64,000 nucleotides of DNA from Monosporascus cannonballus (lineage: Eukaryota > Ascomycota > Sordariomycetes > Xylariales), in assembly GCA_004154925.1 (NCBI GenBank), contig QJNS01000056.1:294985-358984 (forward strand), read 5' to 3'. Below are positions 49,577 to 62,802 of this stretch, in pieces (within the stretch, counting starts at the first letter, position 1; the number at the start of each line of letters is the position of its first letter). The notes beneath the pieces were generated by a model. The model was not told the origin of the DNA and made no database searches. It saw nothing but the letters and a program-made list of their open reading frames with translations. The position numbers were made by a program, and so were the translations under genes.

Positions 49577-50344
49577 GCTGATCAGGGTGAAAATGTTTCA
49601 AAATATGTTTTTTAATAAGTTGGTCCTATTTTTCCAATTATATTAAGGAATATTAATTCTTTTTCGAAAGTTTCTTTTCGTAAACGAAATCGCAAGTTTC
49701 ATAACCTTATTTTTTTTTGCTTACGTTAATAACTTATTCGATATCATTATTTATATCTGTATTATTTGAATTTTTAATTAATTCACAATTTATATAAATT
49801 TATTATTAATAACGTATCTTCGTTTTTATAATCCTAATAAATCGGTTTTTAATTATTAATATTAATTCATCGTAATTAATTAATTCTTAATTTTAATTAA
49901 CTTATATTTATCGTCAAACCTCCAAATATTCGAATTTCTTTTTTATTATATAAGATTTTTTAAGAAATACATTATATCTTAAATTATGCCGTCGGTTTAA
50001 AACATCAGTAATTAATTTATTTGCTTAAATCTATATATCTTTAGGCATATAATTTTCCAAAATCGGTTAATTAAAGACTTTGCTTCGAACGAAATTTCGT
50101 AAAGTTTTAATATCTGAGTATTTTTTTAATTAATGATATATTAAAATCGTTTTGTCGATATCGGCCATTCTTACCGTCCTAATTTCGTAAAGCGCAATAT
50201 ATATTTTTGTATTTTTATAGTCGTAATTATGTTTTTTTGCGTTTTTAAATAAAACTTTACTTTTTTCGAATCTTATTTGAAAATATCGAAAGTTATTTCG
50301 GCAGTTGACTAAAGCTAATTTCCGTTTTTGACAGCTATATAAAT
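49577..50344. other. AT-rich sequence between element C and the second 270-bp repeat
   Basis: AT-rich with surviving CpG, so probably RIP-mutated repeat DNA. No open frame over 60 codons and no match to the elements described here was recognised. The expected 5' LTR of element G is not visible in it. Confidence 0.4.
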
Positions 50345-50614
50345 TAGGGTAAAGAGAAAATTAATCTTAATTAATACGGAAAATTATTTTATATAATGAT
50401 ACGAAATGGGATTGTCGAAATGAAAAGCTTAATGCGATTATATTAATAGCGTTAAATCTCGATAATTAAAGTAAAAGAAAATATACTAAATGGAAATGGT
50501 CGTAAGAAATATCTGATGATTAAACCCATGGTGAAAAAGAACTTCTTAATATACATATAAGACCCGGGCTTTTTAATCAGCCGAGCCTGATCATAGGTGT
50601 AACACCTCTCTCCA
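50345..50614. repeat. 270-bp dispersed repeat, copy 2
   Basis: Same length and orientation as copy 1 (45262-45531). The best conserved part is the block around 50560-50614 (GATCAGGCTCGG-type sequence on the minus strand). Differences between the copies are mostly C/T and G/A transitions, again RIP-like. Confidence 0.65.
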
Positions 50615-51638
50615 CTTTAATACTAAAAAATCTTTTAAAATAAGTTAAATTTGTAATGAAATTTTACGAGAAAGCGGGAAAAGGTTTAAACCATTTTAAA
50701 CTTAAATTATTTAATAACACTTTTCCGAAATTAAAATTATTTTTAATATAATACTAAATATTTTTAAATATTTTCTTATTTGTTTCCTTTCGTGTATTTT
50801 ATAGGTAAAATTTATATTGAATAATTTATTAAAAACGTAATTTCTACGTTTGATTTACAATAAAATATATATTACGTTATTAAGAGAAAAATAAAATCTT
50901 AAAATAATATAACTATACAACGATTATAAATATTGAAACAAACTTTTATAGAAATTTTCAAATTAATAAATGGAAAAGTAAAAACGAAATAATAAATTTA
51001 ATAATTACGACAAACGAATTATCGTTCAATTATAGAAATACTTTTATTTAGTCAATTTCCAAATTAAATTTTAAAAAAGAGTATTAATAATGAAATTCTT
51101 TGACAGCTTGAAAAAAAATATAAAAAGAGATTTGTTTTAAAATAAATCGACAGGAATTCTTATGAAGTTAAATCACCATAATAATTTATGTTAATAACAG
51201 GTAGTATACTTAAAATGTAAAGAGAATTAAAGATAAATATAATAATAAAATTTGGTATACAATTAATATTAATATATTTCGATATATAAATATTTTTTAT
51301 AATATAATAAAAAAATTTATAAAACTTAGTATTACTTATAAACCAAAATAATATTCAATTAAAGATTTTAATTAAGAAAAACTCAGATATGTACCTTTTA
51401 AATACTCGAAAGCTAAAAAACACGATAAAATAGATATATATTAGTATTAAAATATAATTCAAAATTACTAATATAATTCGAGCTTAATACAAATACAGGT
51501 TGTCGTAATAAGAAATCTGTCGCGGAATACGAAAAGCCCAGAAATTAGCTTAAAAGATAATAGAAAAATAATAAATTGTTTCGAAAAAATAATTAAAAGA
51601 GAATTATAGATAAAAATAAATTATTTATTTCGAAATCC

Positions 51639-51872
51639 ATGTTTAATATAGCAGAACACATGGCGTATATTATATCTAATAAAAATATCGAATATATAAA
51701 AAATAGACATATTTTTATTAACGTATTTTACAGATATATAAAAAGAAATTCGATTTTTCTAATCAAATTGGAAATAATAAGATTAAGTAACCATAATATT
51801 AATATTGTCGAATCATTACCTTTTACATCAATATCGACGAACAATTATTTTTATAATGAATATAATTATTAA
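51639..51872 (+). pseudogene. gag-pol linker fragment of element G
   Basis: Open for 77 codons, reading EHMAYIISNKNIEYIKNRHI and on. It corresponds to element 1 at about 4340-4500 and element E at about 57665-57830, where the same positions read PYIxDDxNIPITxNKNNIF. It has no known domain, but its presence in four copies of the family (1, A, E, G) shows it was coding before decay. Confidence 0.55.
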
Positions 51873-54800
51873 TTCGCAAAAACGTTACTATAATAAACTG
51901 TAAAAACCTATTATGAAAAAGTAATTATAAACCTTCATTTTAATTAGTATTTAGTATAAACGTTTTAAAAAATAACTTTTAAAAATATTCGTTAATTTAT
52001 CGAATAGTTTTATTAGAGAAATAATAAATTATAAAACGCTTAATAAGGTTTTATATATTATAAGAAACAATAATTAGCTTAATAAGGTAAGAAATCGCAG
52101 AGTAAATAAAAATATTAATATAACTTAAAGAATAAAGACACCGACAGAAACGACAAATATAATAGCTTTACGCGTTATACGACAAAAACGTAAATACGGC
52201 TTAATAAACTCGAAAACAAATTAAAACAAAAGGGTCACTTATAAGGATATTACTATATAATAAAACTTAAAGAACTTAAAAGAATTGACGAAAAAGGTTT
52301 TAAATATAATAATAAAAGCCGTTAATAATTTTAATATTTTAGATATACGAATTAAAACGTAGTAATATATCGTAAAAATAAATTACGAAATTCTGGCGAA
52401 AATTATATTATATCAAATATTATATTTAAAGGTATAAAATTATAAAAATATATATTAAGACCCTATATAAATATAAATTCGGAAAGTAAAAATTTCGTTT
52501 ACGATAACGAAAGAATTTAACGCAAAATAAAGTATTTCAAAAATGTTATTTAAAATTAATATTAAAAAATTAATTTCAATATTATTCTACAAAACCATTA
52601 CGATATAATTTTAAGGTTATTAGCATATATTAATACGAAACTTTAATTAAGGAAAGAATTTATTAGAGAGACTTCGCATTATATCTTTTCGATAAATTTA
52701 AAAAGAAATTAAAATTCAACATTCGTTCGAAAATACCTATAAAGATAAATGTAAAAATATAATAAATGTTTTAGTGCTTAAAAAGATAAAATATGAAAAT
52801 GAGAAGATTAAGAAAATACGATATAATATCATTGTTATTAAAATAGAATTTAAATAATTAAACAGTATTTTAAAATACTAACTCTAAAACCGGAAAGTCT
52901 AATAAAATATTATTATAATTCTATGAAAATACTATTTTAATAATATGAATAAAAGAAATCATTTTTAAAAAAGTTAAAAACGAAATTATTAATATATAAG
53001 AAATAGAACTACGAAGTAATTTTAAAATAAGCTTATTTACGAAGTTTTACCTTATTTATAACTGTCGTAAAAATGAATTACGTATTTTTTAAAAGAAATG
53101 TCTGCAAAATCGGTTATAAAAAAGAAATTTAATTTTCAACATTACTCGTAAAATACTTAATATTTTTCGTACTTAAAAAATAACAAGTTAGAATTTATAA
53201 TTAATTACAAATTATTAAACGAATTTATTACTAAGAATTAAATATTATTTTTTTGAAATAATACAATCAAAAGCCGATTATATAAATTTAAATACTTTAT
53301 AATATTTCGATTAGAAAGTAAATATAACCATATTAAAAACAAAGCGAAATAAAAAAATAAATATAATCTTTAAAACAAAATATAGAGTTTTTAATTATTT
53401 ATATTAAATTAATAAATTTTATGAATGCATTTGTAATATTGTAACATATATTATAATATATATTACAAAAATATCTTAATGTTTCTATTTATTTGAAAAC
53501 AAAAGAGATATATATGAAATAGGTTTATGAAGTGTTTTAAACTATATACAACGATAAATTATTAGTTAAACTAAAAGAAATTTAATGATGAAAATGAAGA
53601 ATCATATTTTATAAATATATTATGATTAAAAATATACTAATATAAATTTTGAAACGTTATAAATATTTTTATATTCGCTTATTATTATACGAGGTCTATT
53701 ATTAATATTAACAAAACTATTTTACATTTAATTGATTTTATTAAAAAACACCTTTAAATATATAATATAAATAAAAAAGTGAAAAATAAAAAGTTTATTT
53801 TTACTAAATATATATTAATTATATGCGATTTAATATATTCCGTCGAATTGAAATTAATATTTTAAATTATACGTTACATACAATATTTAAATAGGAAAAC
53901 ATTTAAAGTAAATTATATGTTATTATATTTTTTTTCAACTTAAAACAACTAAATTTAGTTCGGATATTTTAAATAGAGTATTTATAATTATTATTACGGC
54001 TTTTAAAATTTAAGTATTTTAGTAAAAGGAATTCTAATTAAATTGACGTTTATAAAAATATTTAGGAGTTTCACGGAACGATAATTATAATATAAAAAGA
54101 ACATAACAAATTTCAATTTTATTATTATTTATAAAAACGATTTAAAAAATAATAAAATAAATACTGCAAACAAATAATTAAATTTCAAAAACATTATGAA
54201 ATTAATTATACTATTTTCGACATTCTTTTAAAAAGTATTTACGTTCATGTTAAATCATAAGAACACATATTATATTATATAATACATATTAATAAATTAA
54301 AAAATAGCAATAGTTTATTGAAAACATACAAAAGATATAAATTATAAATTATAAAAAGATATCAGATAAATTTATAACATAATATATATAAATATCAGTT
54401 ATGCAAATGTTTAAAACTTTATACAATTTTAAAACGATTTTAACGTACACATTATTTTTCTAAGATGAAAATAGTAATGTAAAAAGTACGATAATAATAT
54501 AGCTTTAATAGTAAGGCCAAAATATAAAAATATAAACTTTTAAGAAAATTACAATTATTATTAGTTTTAAAAAAACTATATATTTTAATTAGGATGAATT
54601 TTATTATAAGATTCCCTTTTCAAAACACCTAATAACAAAAGTATATTGTAATTGTATTTTTATAATTGTCAACGTATTTATGAAATTGACCTTTTTTGTA
54701 TTATTTAAAAGTATTAACAATATATTTAATATATAGGGATTATTATATAACGTTATTTTTGACAAAGGAATCGGGATTATTTTAAAATTTTTACAAAGTT

Positions 54801-56044
54801 TTACTTTATACATTCATTTAAATTATGAACTATTTAATAGTTTTCTCTTTTAAATAGACGATGAAATAAAAATATTAAATTAAACTTCACAAACGTATTT
54901 ATGATATTATATTAATTATAAACAAAATATTTAAGATAAGAAACTTTATGTGTTTAATTAACTAGTACTTTTAATTATTTAAGCAATTCTAAAATAATTT
55001 TAATATATAGAAATACCGGATTTATATGAACAGTTTACATCAATAAATATAATATATTTTTAGCATTAAAAAATATTTATATTACGATACTTGAAGTTAT
55101 TATATTCAAAATCAGAATTAAAGTACACTTTCTACGAAATTACACAAGTAAATATTATAATAAAAAGTAATTCAAAAATATTTGATTTTGTTATAAAATA
55201 TATTTAATTATAGAACCATAATAAAGTATTATATTTGAAATATATAGGTTTATATAATATTACTAAAACGGTTTTAAAAATAACTATTAATTAGAACTTT
55301 TCTTTAAAATGGAATTACAGTCAAACCTTTATATTTCCTTATTTAAATTAAAAATAAATATGATTACTATTTATAAAAACCGAAATAATATAAAGGTAAT
55401 AAATAAAACCAGATATAAAATAAAAAAAGATTTCGACGTAAAAAAAGAAAAATGTCTATTTAATATTTAATTAAATAGAAAACACATTTCAATTTAGAAA
55501 ATATTAAGAAGTTTACGAAATATCTTATTAATATTTAACGTTTATTAAAGAACATGTATTAATAACGCTGGAAGAGCCAAATAATAATTCCCTAATTAAG
55601 ATTTTCGAAATACATTAATCGAAAAAGTTAATAAAAGACGTAATTATAATAATTCTAATTTTTATAACTTTTTATTTTTTCAGTTCGTTCATTAATTAAA
55701 GCCCGTAGTTAATATTTTTAACGTTTTCTTTCGTAAAAAAAATCTTTTAACCTCGTAAACGAATATAAACGATCGATAATTTCGTCAATATTGCTTTATT
55801 TACACTCTAATCTTTTTATTATTTTTATTAAAGGTGCCAAAAAATCTGTTTAATAATATATTTCTTTTCAATTTAACTTATATTTCTTTTTTTAATACAA
55901 CGTAAAAAATTAATTAAAACGCCGAGATTATCCCAATAAGAACAATTCTTAATATATTCGTTGTAACGACGAATATTTGTAATTTTTTTAATATTTAATA
56001 CCTTTTTAAAATATGGTATATACGGCGTTATTTTGCAATCGAAT

Positions 56045-56049
56045 TTAAT
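56045..56049. repeat. Target-site duplication, left copy (TTAAT)
   Basis: TTAAT immediately before element E is repeated at 62803-62807 immediately after it. Confidence 0.85.
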
Positions 56050-56470
56050 TGTTACGACCTGACAAGCCACGGCCTCCAGAAACGGTCGCAACGGAAAAGG
56101 CCAAGAAAACTATGTGGATTAGGTTACGTGATGGATTACCAGCTTACTAATGGTAAGCCAGTGAGCCGGATCACCAGCTCACTGATGGTAAGCCAGTGAG
56201 CCGGATTACCAGCTTACTAATGGTAAGCCAGTAAGCTGGATTATTAATGTACTGGTAATAATTTAATTAAAGGAAAAAAATATATACGCTTATTAATTCC
56301 ATAATTTAAATAACTTTAGTTTATAATAATAATTTATTACCCAAAGTACTTTTGGTATTACGAGACGTAATACGTTACTATATCTATTATTTAGATTTTT
56401 ATAATATTTCTATTAACATAAACCCGTCGACTTAAAGTTTAATAATTAGTTAAACCGCTTAGCCGTTATA
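56050..56470 (+). repeat. 5' LTR of element E
   Basis: 421 bp, starting TGTTACGACCTGACAAGC and ending in the RIP-altered terminus CCGTTATA. It holds three full 35-bp tandem units plus a partial one, and the first 200 bp are nearly unmutated. Confidence 0.85.
56133..56259. repeat. 35-bp minisatellite in the 5' LTR of element E
   Basis: Units at 56133-56167, 56168-56202 and 56203-56237, each starting GGATYACCAGCT, then a partial unit to about 56259. Each unit contains an imperfect inverted repeat (CTTAC, five bases, GTAAG) able to form a short hairpin. The 3' LTR has one unit fewer. Confidence 0.9.
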
Positions 56471-56559
56471 CGTTATAAGTTTTTGTTTAATAATATCGTT
56501 AAATTTTAAGCAATACTTAATACTATTAAAATATCAACTAGTACTTAGGAAACCCCTAT

Positions 56560-57900
56560 TTAGCAGTTTTAGGCTCGAATTCGGGAGCTGGAGAAAAAAG
56601 TCCGATAACTTAGGGCTACGTTACCTGCCTAACTTTTTTTCGCCCGTATAAAGCCAAAAAAGCCAGAACCTTACGATAAAAAGGGTAACCCTTAGACCTT
56701 TTTGACTTAGGTACGAATTTACTTTCGTTTTTTAAACCTTAATAATTTAACGGATATAGTCCTAATAATAAAAATATGCCTAATAAAAAATACGGCTAAT
56801 TAGTTTAAGCCTATTATAAAAAATTTCTTAAAAATAAAAAAAGCAAATAAGGAGAATTTTATTAATAAAAATTTTTTAACTTATACCAATTTCGAAAATA
56901 AAATACGTAATAATTTTGGCAATCCGGATAAAAAACAATTAACGGCTTAATAATTTTTGTAATTCCGATAAAAAAAATTACGTCCAAATACGCCGTGACC
57001 TTCAAAAGTTTTGCGGCTAAGGCAGGATAGGAAAATAACGAAACCGATACCCTTATCGATATATTTTATAAAAAGTTAAAAAATAATATAAAAGATAAAA
57101 TTATTCGGATTGAACGATTAATTGCCCTAAATTGGTATATCGCAAAAGTAATTAAGATTAATAATCGATAGTTTGAAAGACGATAAGAAAAAAAAGGATA
57201 ATATGCCTTACGTTTGGAATATAAGTTTAATCAGAGGAAAAAACGAAACGCACCTTTTATTTTTTATGGAACGGCGCCAGGATTTATGGAACTTGGTATT
57301 ACTTATAAACAAAATTAAAGCCAGATTAAATGCTTTAATTATGGCAAAATAGGATATAAAGTTTATAAATATAAGAAGCCTAAAAAGTTACGATAGGATA
57401 ACTGGACCCTTATACCGGAAAAATAATCTAGGAATAGCTAAAGAAATAATAATAAAATTATTAATATAATTTAAACCAACTACGAATTAAGCTTATAGCA
57501 AAAAGTCCAATAAGAACTATTATAATAAGAGATTCGACGAAAAATGCAAAAAGCCAAAAAGCTAGTTTAACAGATATTACGAATACGGCAAAAAACGTTA
57601 CAAAGATAATTACGCGAATATTAGGATTAAACAAAGGAAATTTATCCCGGAATCCCCGATCAATACGGCAAAATGCATGCTATACATTGTCGACGACGGA
57701 AATATCCCGATTACGAAAAATAAAAACAATATATTTACGTACGAATTACCTGCATATATTTTGAAAAATTCGATTTTCCAAACCGTACCGGGCATAATAA
57801 AAATAACAAATAATAATATCGGCAGCTTCGAACCATAACCCCAAAAGATATCCAGCAATTGGCCGAAACAAAAAATTGGCTTAAAAAAATAATGCCCGCA
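56560..57900 (+). pseudogene. gag pseudogene of element E
   Basis: The zinc knuckle at 57331-57372 reads CFNYGKIGYKVYKY: the first Cys is kept while the second Cys, His and last Cys have become Tyr. The linker region 57640-57830 is conserved with elements 1, A and G. A 82-codon open frame on the opposite strand (57610-57858) is a shadow of this conserved region. Confidence 0.65.
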
Positions 57901-58199
57901 AAAAAACCCTTTTTATTATTATGGATGGTATAATTATTAAACGGAAAAAAAATTAATCCAGTATACGGTAAAAAAGCATTATTAAAAAATTATTACGGAC
58001 CTCTATTTTTAATTAGCATTTATTATAAATCCTTATAAAAAAAGGTTATTAAAGAAAAAATACGTTAATTTATAAGAGATTTTTAGAACGATAACCAAAA
58101 TAACGTATAATAGGATATAGTCGTAAACATAAGAAAATAATTTATTCGATAAAGAAAGAAATTATAAAAGAACCAGGAATAATTAATACGGCTCGAAAA

Positions 58200-61100
58200 A
58201 ACAATACGCCGGCAATAACGACAAATATAGCAGTTTAATGCGTTAAACGAAAAAACATAAGTAAAACTTAATAAATTCGAACAAAAATTAAAAAAGAATT
58301 ACCTGTAAAAAAGCCGTAAAATAACAAAACCCAGAAAAATCAAAAGGAATTCCCAAAAAAGGCTTTAAATGCGACGATAGGAAACGTTAACGACCTTATT
58401 ACCTTGGAAATATAAATCGGAACGTATTAATATATTGCAATAATGGATTACGGAGCTCTGGGCGGAAATTACATTATATCGGATGTAATTAATAAGTTTA
58501 AACTGCTATGGAAATATAAATTGGAATTTTATATAGCGACAAATGCCAAAAATTAGGAATTCATTTACGATAACGGAAAAATTATATGCGAAATTAATTA
58601 TTTTAAGATTTTTATCCAAAGACGATACCAAACGGTTAATTTCGATATCGTTTTATTTGGGAATTACGATATAATTTTAGGATTACCATAGATATGTTAA
58701 TACGGAATTTTGATTAATGGCGGGACTGGCCAGGTAAGGTTCGCCTTATACCTTATTAGTAAATTAAAAAAAAATTAAGATCTTAATATTCGATCGATAA
58801 TAATAACGAATATAAGCATAAGGATACGATAAATACCTTATTACTTAAAGGAACAAAATATAAAAAAAACGGACATTAGAGAAAAATACGACGTATCGTT
58901 ATTACTATTAGAACGAAATTAAGGTAATTAAATAACGATCTGAAATAATACGAATAGCAGCCCGAAAAATTAGAAAATTTAATTAATATATTACCATAAT
59001 ATTATAAATACGAACAGTTTTTTAGAAAGGAACTTAATATGAAATTATTAGAATATAGCGAATAAGATTATGAAATAATTTTTAAGAAAAGATTTTCGAC
59101 AAAGTTTTACCTTATTTATAACCTTAATAAAAATAAATTACGTATTTTTAGAAAATATTTAAAAGATTGGCTATAAAAAGGATGGATTTAACCTTTGAAA
59201 ATACCGGCGGAATATCTAATATTTTCGTACCCAAAGAAAACGGAAAATTACGATTTATAATTAATTATTAATAATTAAACGACGTTACTGTTAAAAATCA
59301 AATATTATTACCCTTAATTACGGAAATAAAAGACCAACTTTACGGAACCAAATGATTTATAATATTCGATCTTAAAAATAGATATAATCTTATTAAGATT
59401 AAAAAAAGATATAAATAAAAAATAACTTTTAGGACGAAATATAAACTATTTAAATATTTAATTATATTAATAGGATTTACGAACGTACCAGCAATTTTCT
59501 AACGAATAATTAATTACGTATTACGAAAATATCTCGATGTTTTCGTTATTTGCTATCTCGACGACATTCTTATTTTTTCGGAAATAAAAAAAATATACGT
59601 AAAATACGTCCATAAAGTTTTTCAAGTTTTACAAAATATAAAATTACTTATTAACGCAAAGAAAAGTTAGTTCCATATATAAGAAATGGAATATCTGGGA
59701 TATATTATTACCTTAGGATATATCAGAATAAACCTTAAAAAAATTGCTACAGTTACAGAATAACAGACGCCAACGATAATCAAGGAGGTACAGGTATTCC
59801 TTGGATTCGCCAATTATTATAAGAAATTTATTCGAAATTTTAATAGAATAATTATACCTTTAATAAATTTCATAAAGAAAAAAAATTTAAATAAACGCCA
59901 AATACGGAAAAAGCATTTCAAGATATTAAGAATATAATTATTAGCAAATTAATATTAATTATGTACGATTTAAACCATTCCGTTAAACTAAAAACCGATA
60001 TTTCGGATTATGCGTTAAGCGTAATAATCGGATAGCAAGATAATTAAGGCAAATTGCACCTTATTGCATTTTTTTCGTACAAATTAAAAGGAATTAAATT
60101 TAATTACGGTATTCCAAATAAAGAATTTATAGCTATTATTATGGCATTTCGGGAGTTTAGAAATTTTTTAAAGAAAAATTTGCACCAAATTAAGGTTTAT
60201 ACGGATTATCAAAATTTTACCCGATTTATTACGACCAAAAAGTTTACAGAACGATAATTTTATTACGCGGAGGAATTGGCGAATTTCGATTTCGTTATTA
60301 TTTATAAGAAAAATTTAGAAAATAATAGAATAAATGCTTTAAGCAGGCAACCAAATTTCGAAAAGAAATTAATCAAAATTAACCATATAATTTTTGATAT
60401 TACTATAGAAAGATACTTATGCTTACGACAAATTACGACGATTCGGGCAATACTTTCCGATATGCACCAGAAAATTTAGCAATATAATAACAGTTTTCCA
60501 GAAAACTAAAGAACGGATAAAATATAAATGCCAAAAAAATACCAAAAGGATTTAATACGAAAAATATACGAATATTAATTACATAAATATCCAAGGATTT
60601 ATACAGCCTTAGAACGACTTTAACGCATATATTCCTTTTTTAAAATAAAATTAACGGTATAGAAAATTATACGGCAATGCGATATTTGCGTTAAAGTAAA
60701 GGTTCGACGACATAAGCCATATAAAGAATTATAGCCATTATTAATCGCAAAGCGACCATAATATTTAGTTATATTCGACTTTATTATTAAACTACTTATA
60801 TTAAAAAAAACTTACTTATCGGAATATATTACGATAGCATTTTCGTAATTGTCGATCGATTTACGAAGTTTTCTTATTTTTTACCATATTATAAGAATAT
60901 AGACGCCGAATAACTGGTATACATTTTCTTTAAATATATTTTCAGCATATACGGATTATTAATAAAAATTATATTAAATAAAGGATTAATATTTGCATTA
61001 AAGTTTTAATAAGGCCTTATGGCGTAAATCGACTTAAATTATAAATTATTTAACGTAATTAAACCATAAATAAATAAATAAATATAATAAATAAACTAAA

Positions 61101-61780
61101 CCTTAAAAATTTACTTACGATATTATATTAATTATGAATAAAATAACTAAGTTAAAAAGTTACCGCTTGCTTAATTAGCTTATAATACCAGCTATTACGA
61201 AAACATTAAAATAATATTTATAAACGTAAATTTTGGTTTTATTTTAAAGGTTTATAAGGTAACGCGTAACGACGGTCTAATTAATATCAAAATAATTCTT
61301 ACGTCAAAACAGTTATAATAACTATATTAAGAAATAAAAACAAAATTAAAATTCGTACAAAATCAGATAAATAAATATTATAACCAAAAAATTAAAGGGA
61401 TTAATTTTCGAAAAAGGGAAAATGGTTTTTTTCGCTACAAAAAATATTCGGATAAAATAACTTAATAAAAAACTCGATTTTAAGTATATCGGCTTATACA
61501 AAATCGTTAAGAAAATCTTAGAAAATAATTACTAATTGGAATTTTTACCAAAAATTAAATTCTACTTAATTTTTCATATTTTTTTATTCGAATTAATAAT
61601 AAATATAATTAAAATATATACGGTATAAAATAACGTGAAAATAAAAAACGAATAAATATACGAAATGAAGAAAATATTTAATATGCGAAAACAAAACGGA
61701 TTTACCTAATACCTGATTAAATGGAAAAAATACCTAAATTCCAAAAATACCTGGGAACCCGTTAAAAGTCTTATTGGCGC
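58200..61780 (+). pseudogene. pol pseudogene of element E (protease, RT, RNase H, integrase, chromodomain)
   Basis: Protease at 58440-58690, ending YDIILGLP. RT at 59150-59640, with YLDDILIFS at 59554-59580 and the catalytic Asp pair intact. RNase H at 60054-60257 is open and reads LIAFFSYKLKGIKFNYGI, then YTDYQNFTRFITTKKFTER. The next open frame, 60276-60479, has FVIIYKKN and NALSRQPNFE, the end of RNase H. Integrase follows, with a CDIC zinc-binding pair near 60677-60690 and YYDSIFVIVDRFTKF near 60825-60870. A chromodomain lies near 61705-61770 (YLIKWKKYLNSKNTWEPVKSL). Stop codons are scattered throughout. Confidence 0.8.
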
Positions 61781-62416
61781 CTAACGCCTATTAAGGAATT
61801 TTTACCAATAACGGCGGAACCACTCGAAATAATAACATCCTAATCCACGAGATTTACGGAAGGAAGCTTTCGGTCCACCGTATTCCAATTAATAACGTCC
61901 ACCCTTTTTAAGGCCTAAACTTCGATTATGGATTCCGATTCCAATTACGTAAAGTCGTTAAAATTATCTAAGGATTAAAAGGTACGATTAATAAGTTTCG
62001 TACCTTAAGATTAATAATGCTAACGTTAACGACGTATGCGAAAAAAACGCGTAAAAGTTTCGGATAAAGATTTTTTGGCCGTTAACTTTTTTTTTTTTAA
62101 TTTTTTCGAAATTGCGATATGGCGATTAATTATAAAAATAAGGATTTTTGTTTTGTTATACGAACGACTTCGACGGACATATTCCTTATAACGAAAAACC
62201 CTATTTATTATTTGGTAATTAAGTTGCCAAACGGAACAGAAAAAACAAAATATTACGTCAAAACTTTCGAATTCAATTAAATTAGCTAAGGTAAGTTGCT
62301 ATTCGGGTTTGCAAGAATAACGCTTGGACATATCGGAAAACATATTAAAGGTATATAAAAAAAACTTACTAGGAGAAAAAAATCTTAAGGACAAGATTTT
62401 GAAAAAAAGGAAATCG

Positions 62417-62802
62417 TGTTACGATTTAACAAATTACGGCCTCCAGAAACGGTCGTAACAGAAAAAGCCAAAAAAACTATGTAAATCAAATTACGTAATG
62501 GATTACCAGCTTATTAATAATAAACCAATAAGCCGGATTACCAGCTCACTAATAATAAGCCAGTAAGCCGGATTACCAACTTACTGGTATTAATTCAGCT
62601 AAAGGAGAAGGATATATACGCTCATTAATTCCATAATTTAAATAATTTCAGCTTGTAATAATAATTCGTTACCTAAGGCATTTTTGGTATTACGAAACGT
62701 AATACGTTACTGTATCTATTGCTCAGATTCCCACGATACTCCTGCCAACATAAACCCGTCGACTTAAGGTTTAATAGTTGGTTAAACCGCCTAGCCGTCA
62801 CA
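62417..62802 (+). repeat. 3' LTR of element E
   Basis: 386 bp ending in the unmutated terminus CCGTCACA. Two full 35-bp units (62500-62534, 62535-62569) plus a partial one; the length difference of 35 bp from the 5' LTR equals one unit. Confidence 0.85.

Larger units (their letters stand above)
51300..56049 (+). mobile_element. Element G, left part: old gypsy relic interrupted by element E
   Basis: Plus-strand remnants: gag-linker frame 51639-51872, protease (about 52380-52620), RT (about 53040-53450), RNase H (about 53930-54020), integrase (about 54500-55100), chromodomain-like YLIK stretch (about 55460-55500) and 3' untranslated sequence (55560-56049) homologous to 8440-8900 of element 1. 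The element continues after E at 62803 and ends with the LTR at 62952-63322. No 5' LTR was found, so the 5' end appears lost. It has fewer CpG than the other elements, suggesting greater age. Confidence 0.65.
56050..62802 (+). mobile_element. Element E: complete RIP-mutated Ty3/gypsy chromodomain element nested in G
   Basis: 6753 bp with LTRs of 421 bp (56050-56470) and 386 bp (62417-62802), TG...CA ends and a 5-bp duplication TTAAT. The internal order is gag, protease, RT, RNase H, integrase, chromodomain. It is the best readable copy of the family. The insertion site is in the 3' untranslated part of element G; homology of G to element 1 resumes on both sides of E. In spite of the complete structure all frames carry stops. 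Confidence 0.85.

Noticed and set aside
56133..56259. Regular 35-bp repeats resembling a CRISPR array
   Set aside because: The units are directly adjacent with no spacers, lie in an LTR, and the genome is fungal.
57610..57858. 82-codon minus-strand hydrophobic frame as a membrane protein
   Set aside because: It is antisense to the conserved gag linker of element E; the hydrophobicity comes from Lys/Asn-rich codons read backwards.
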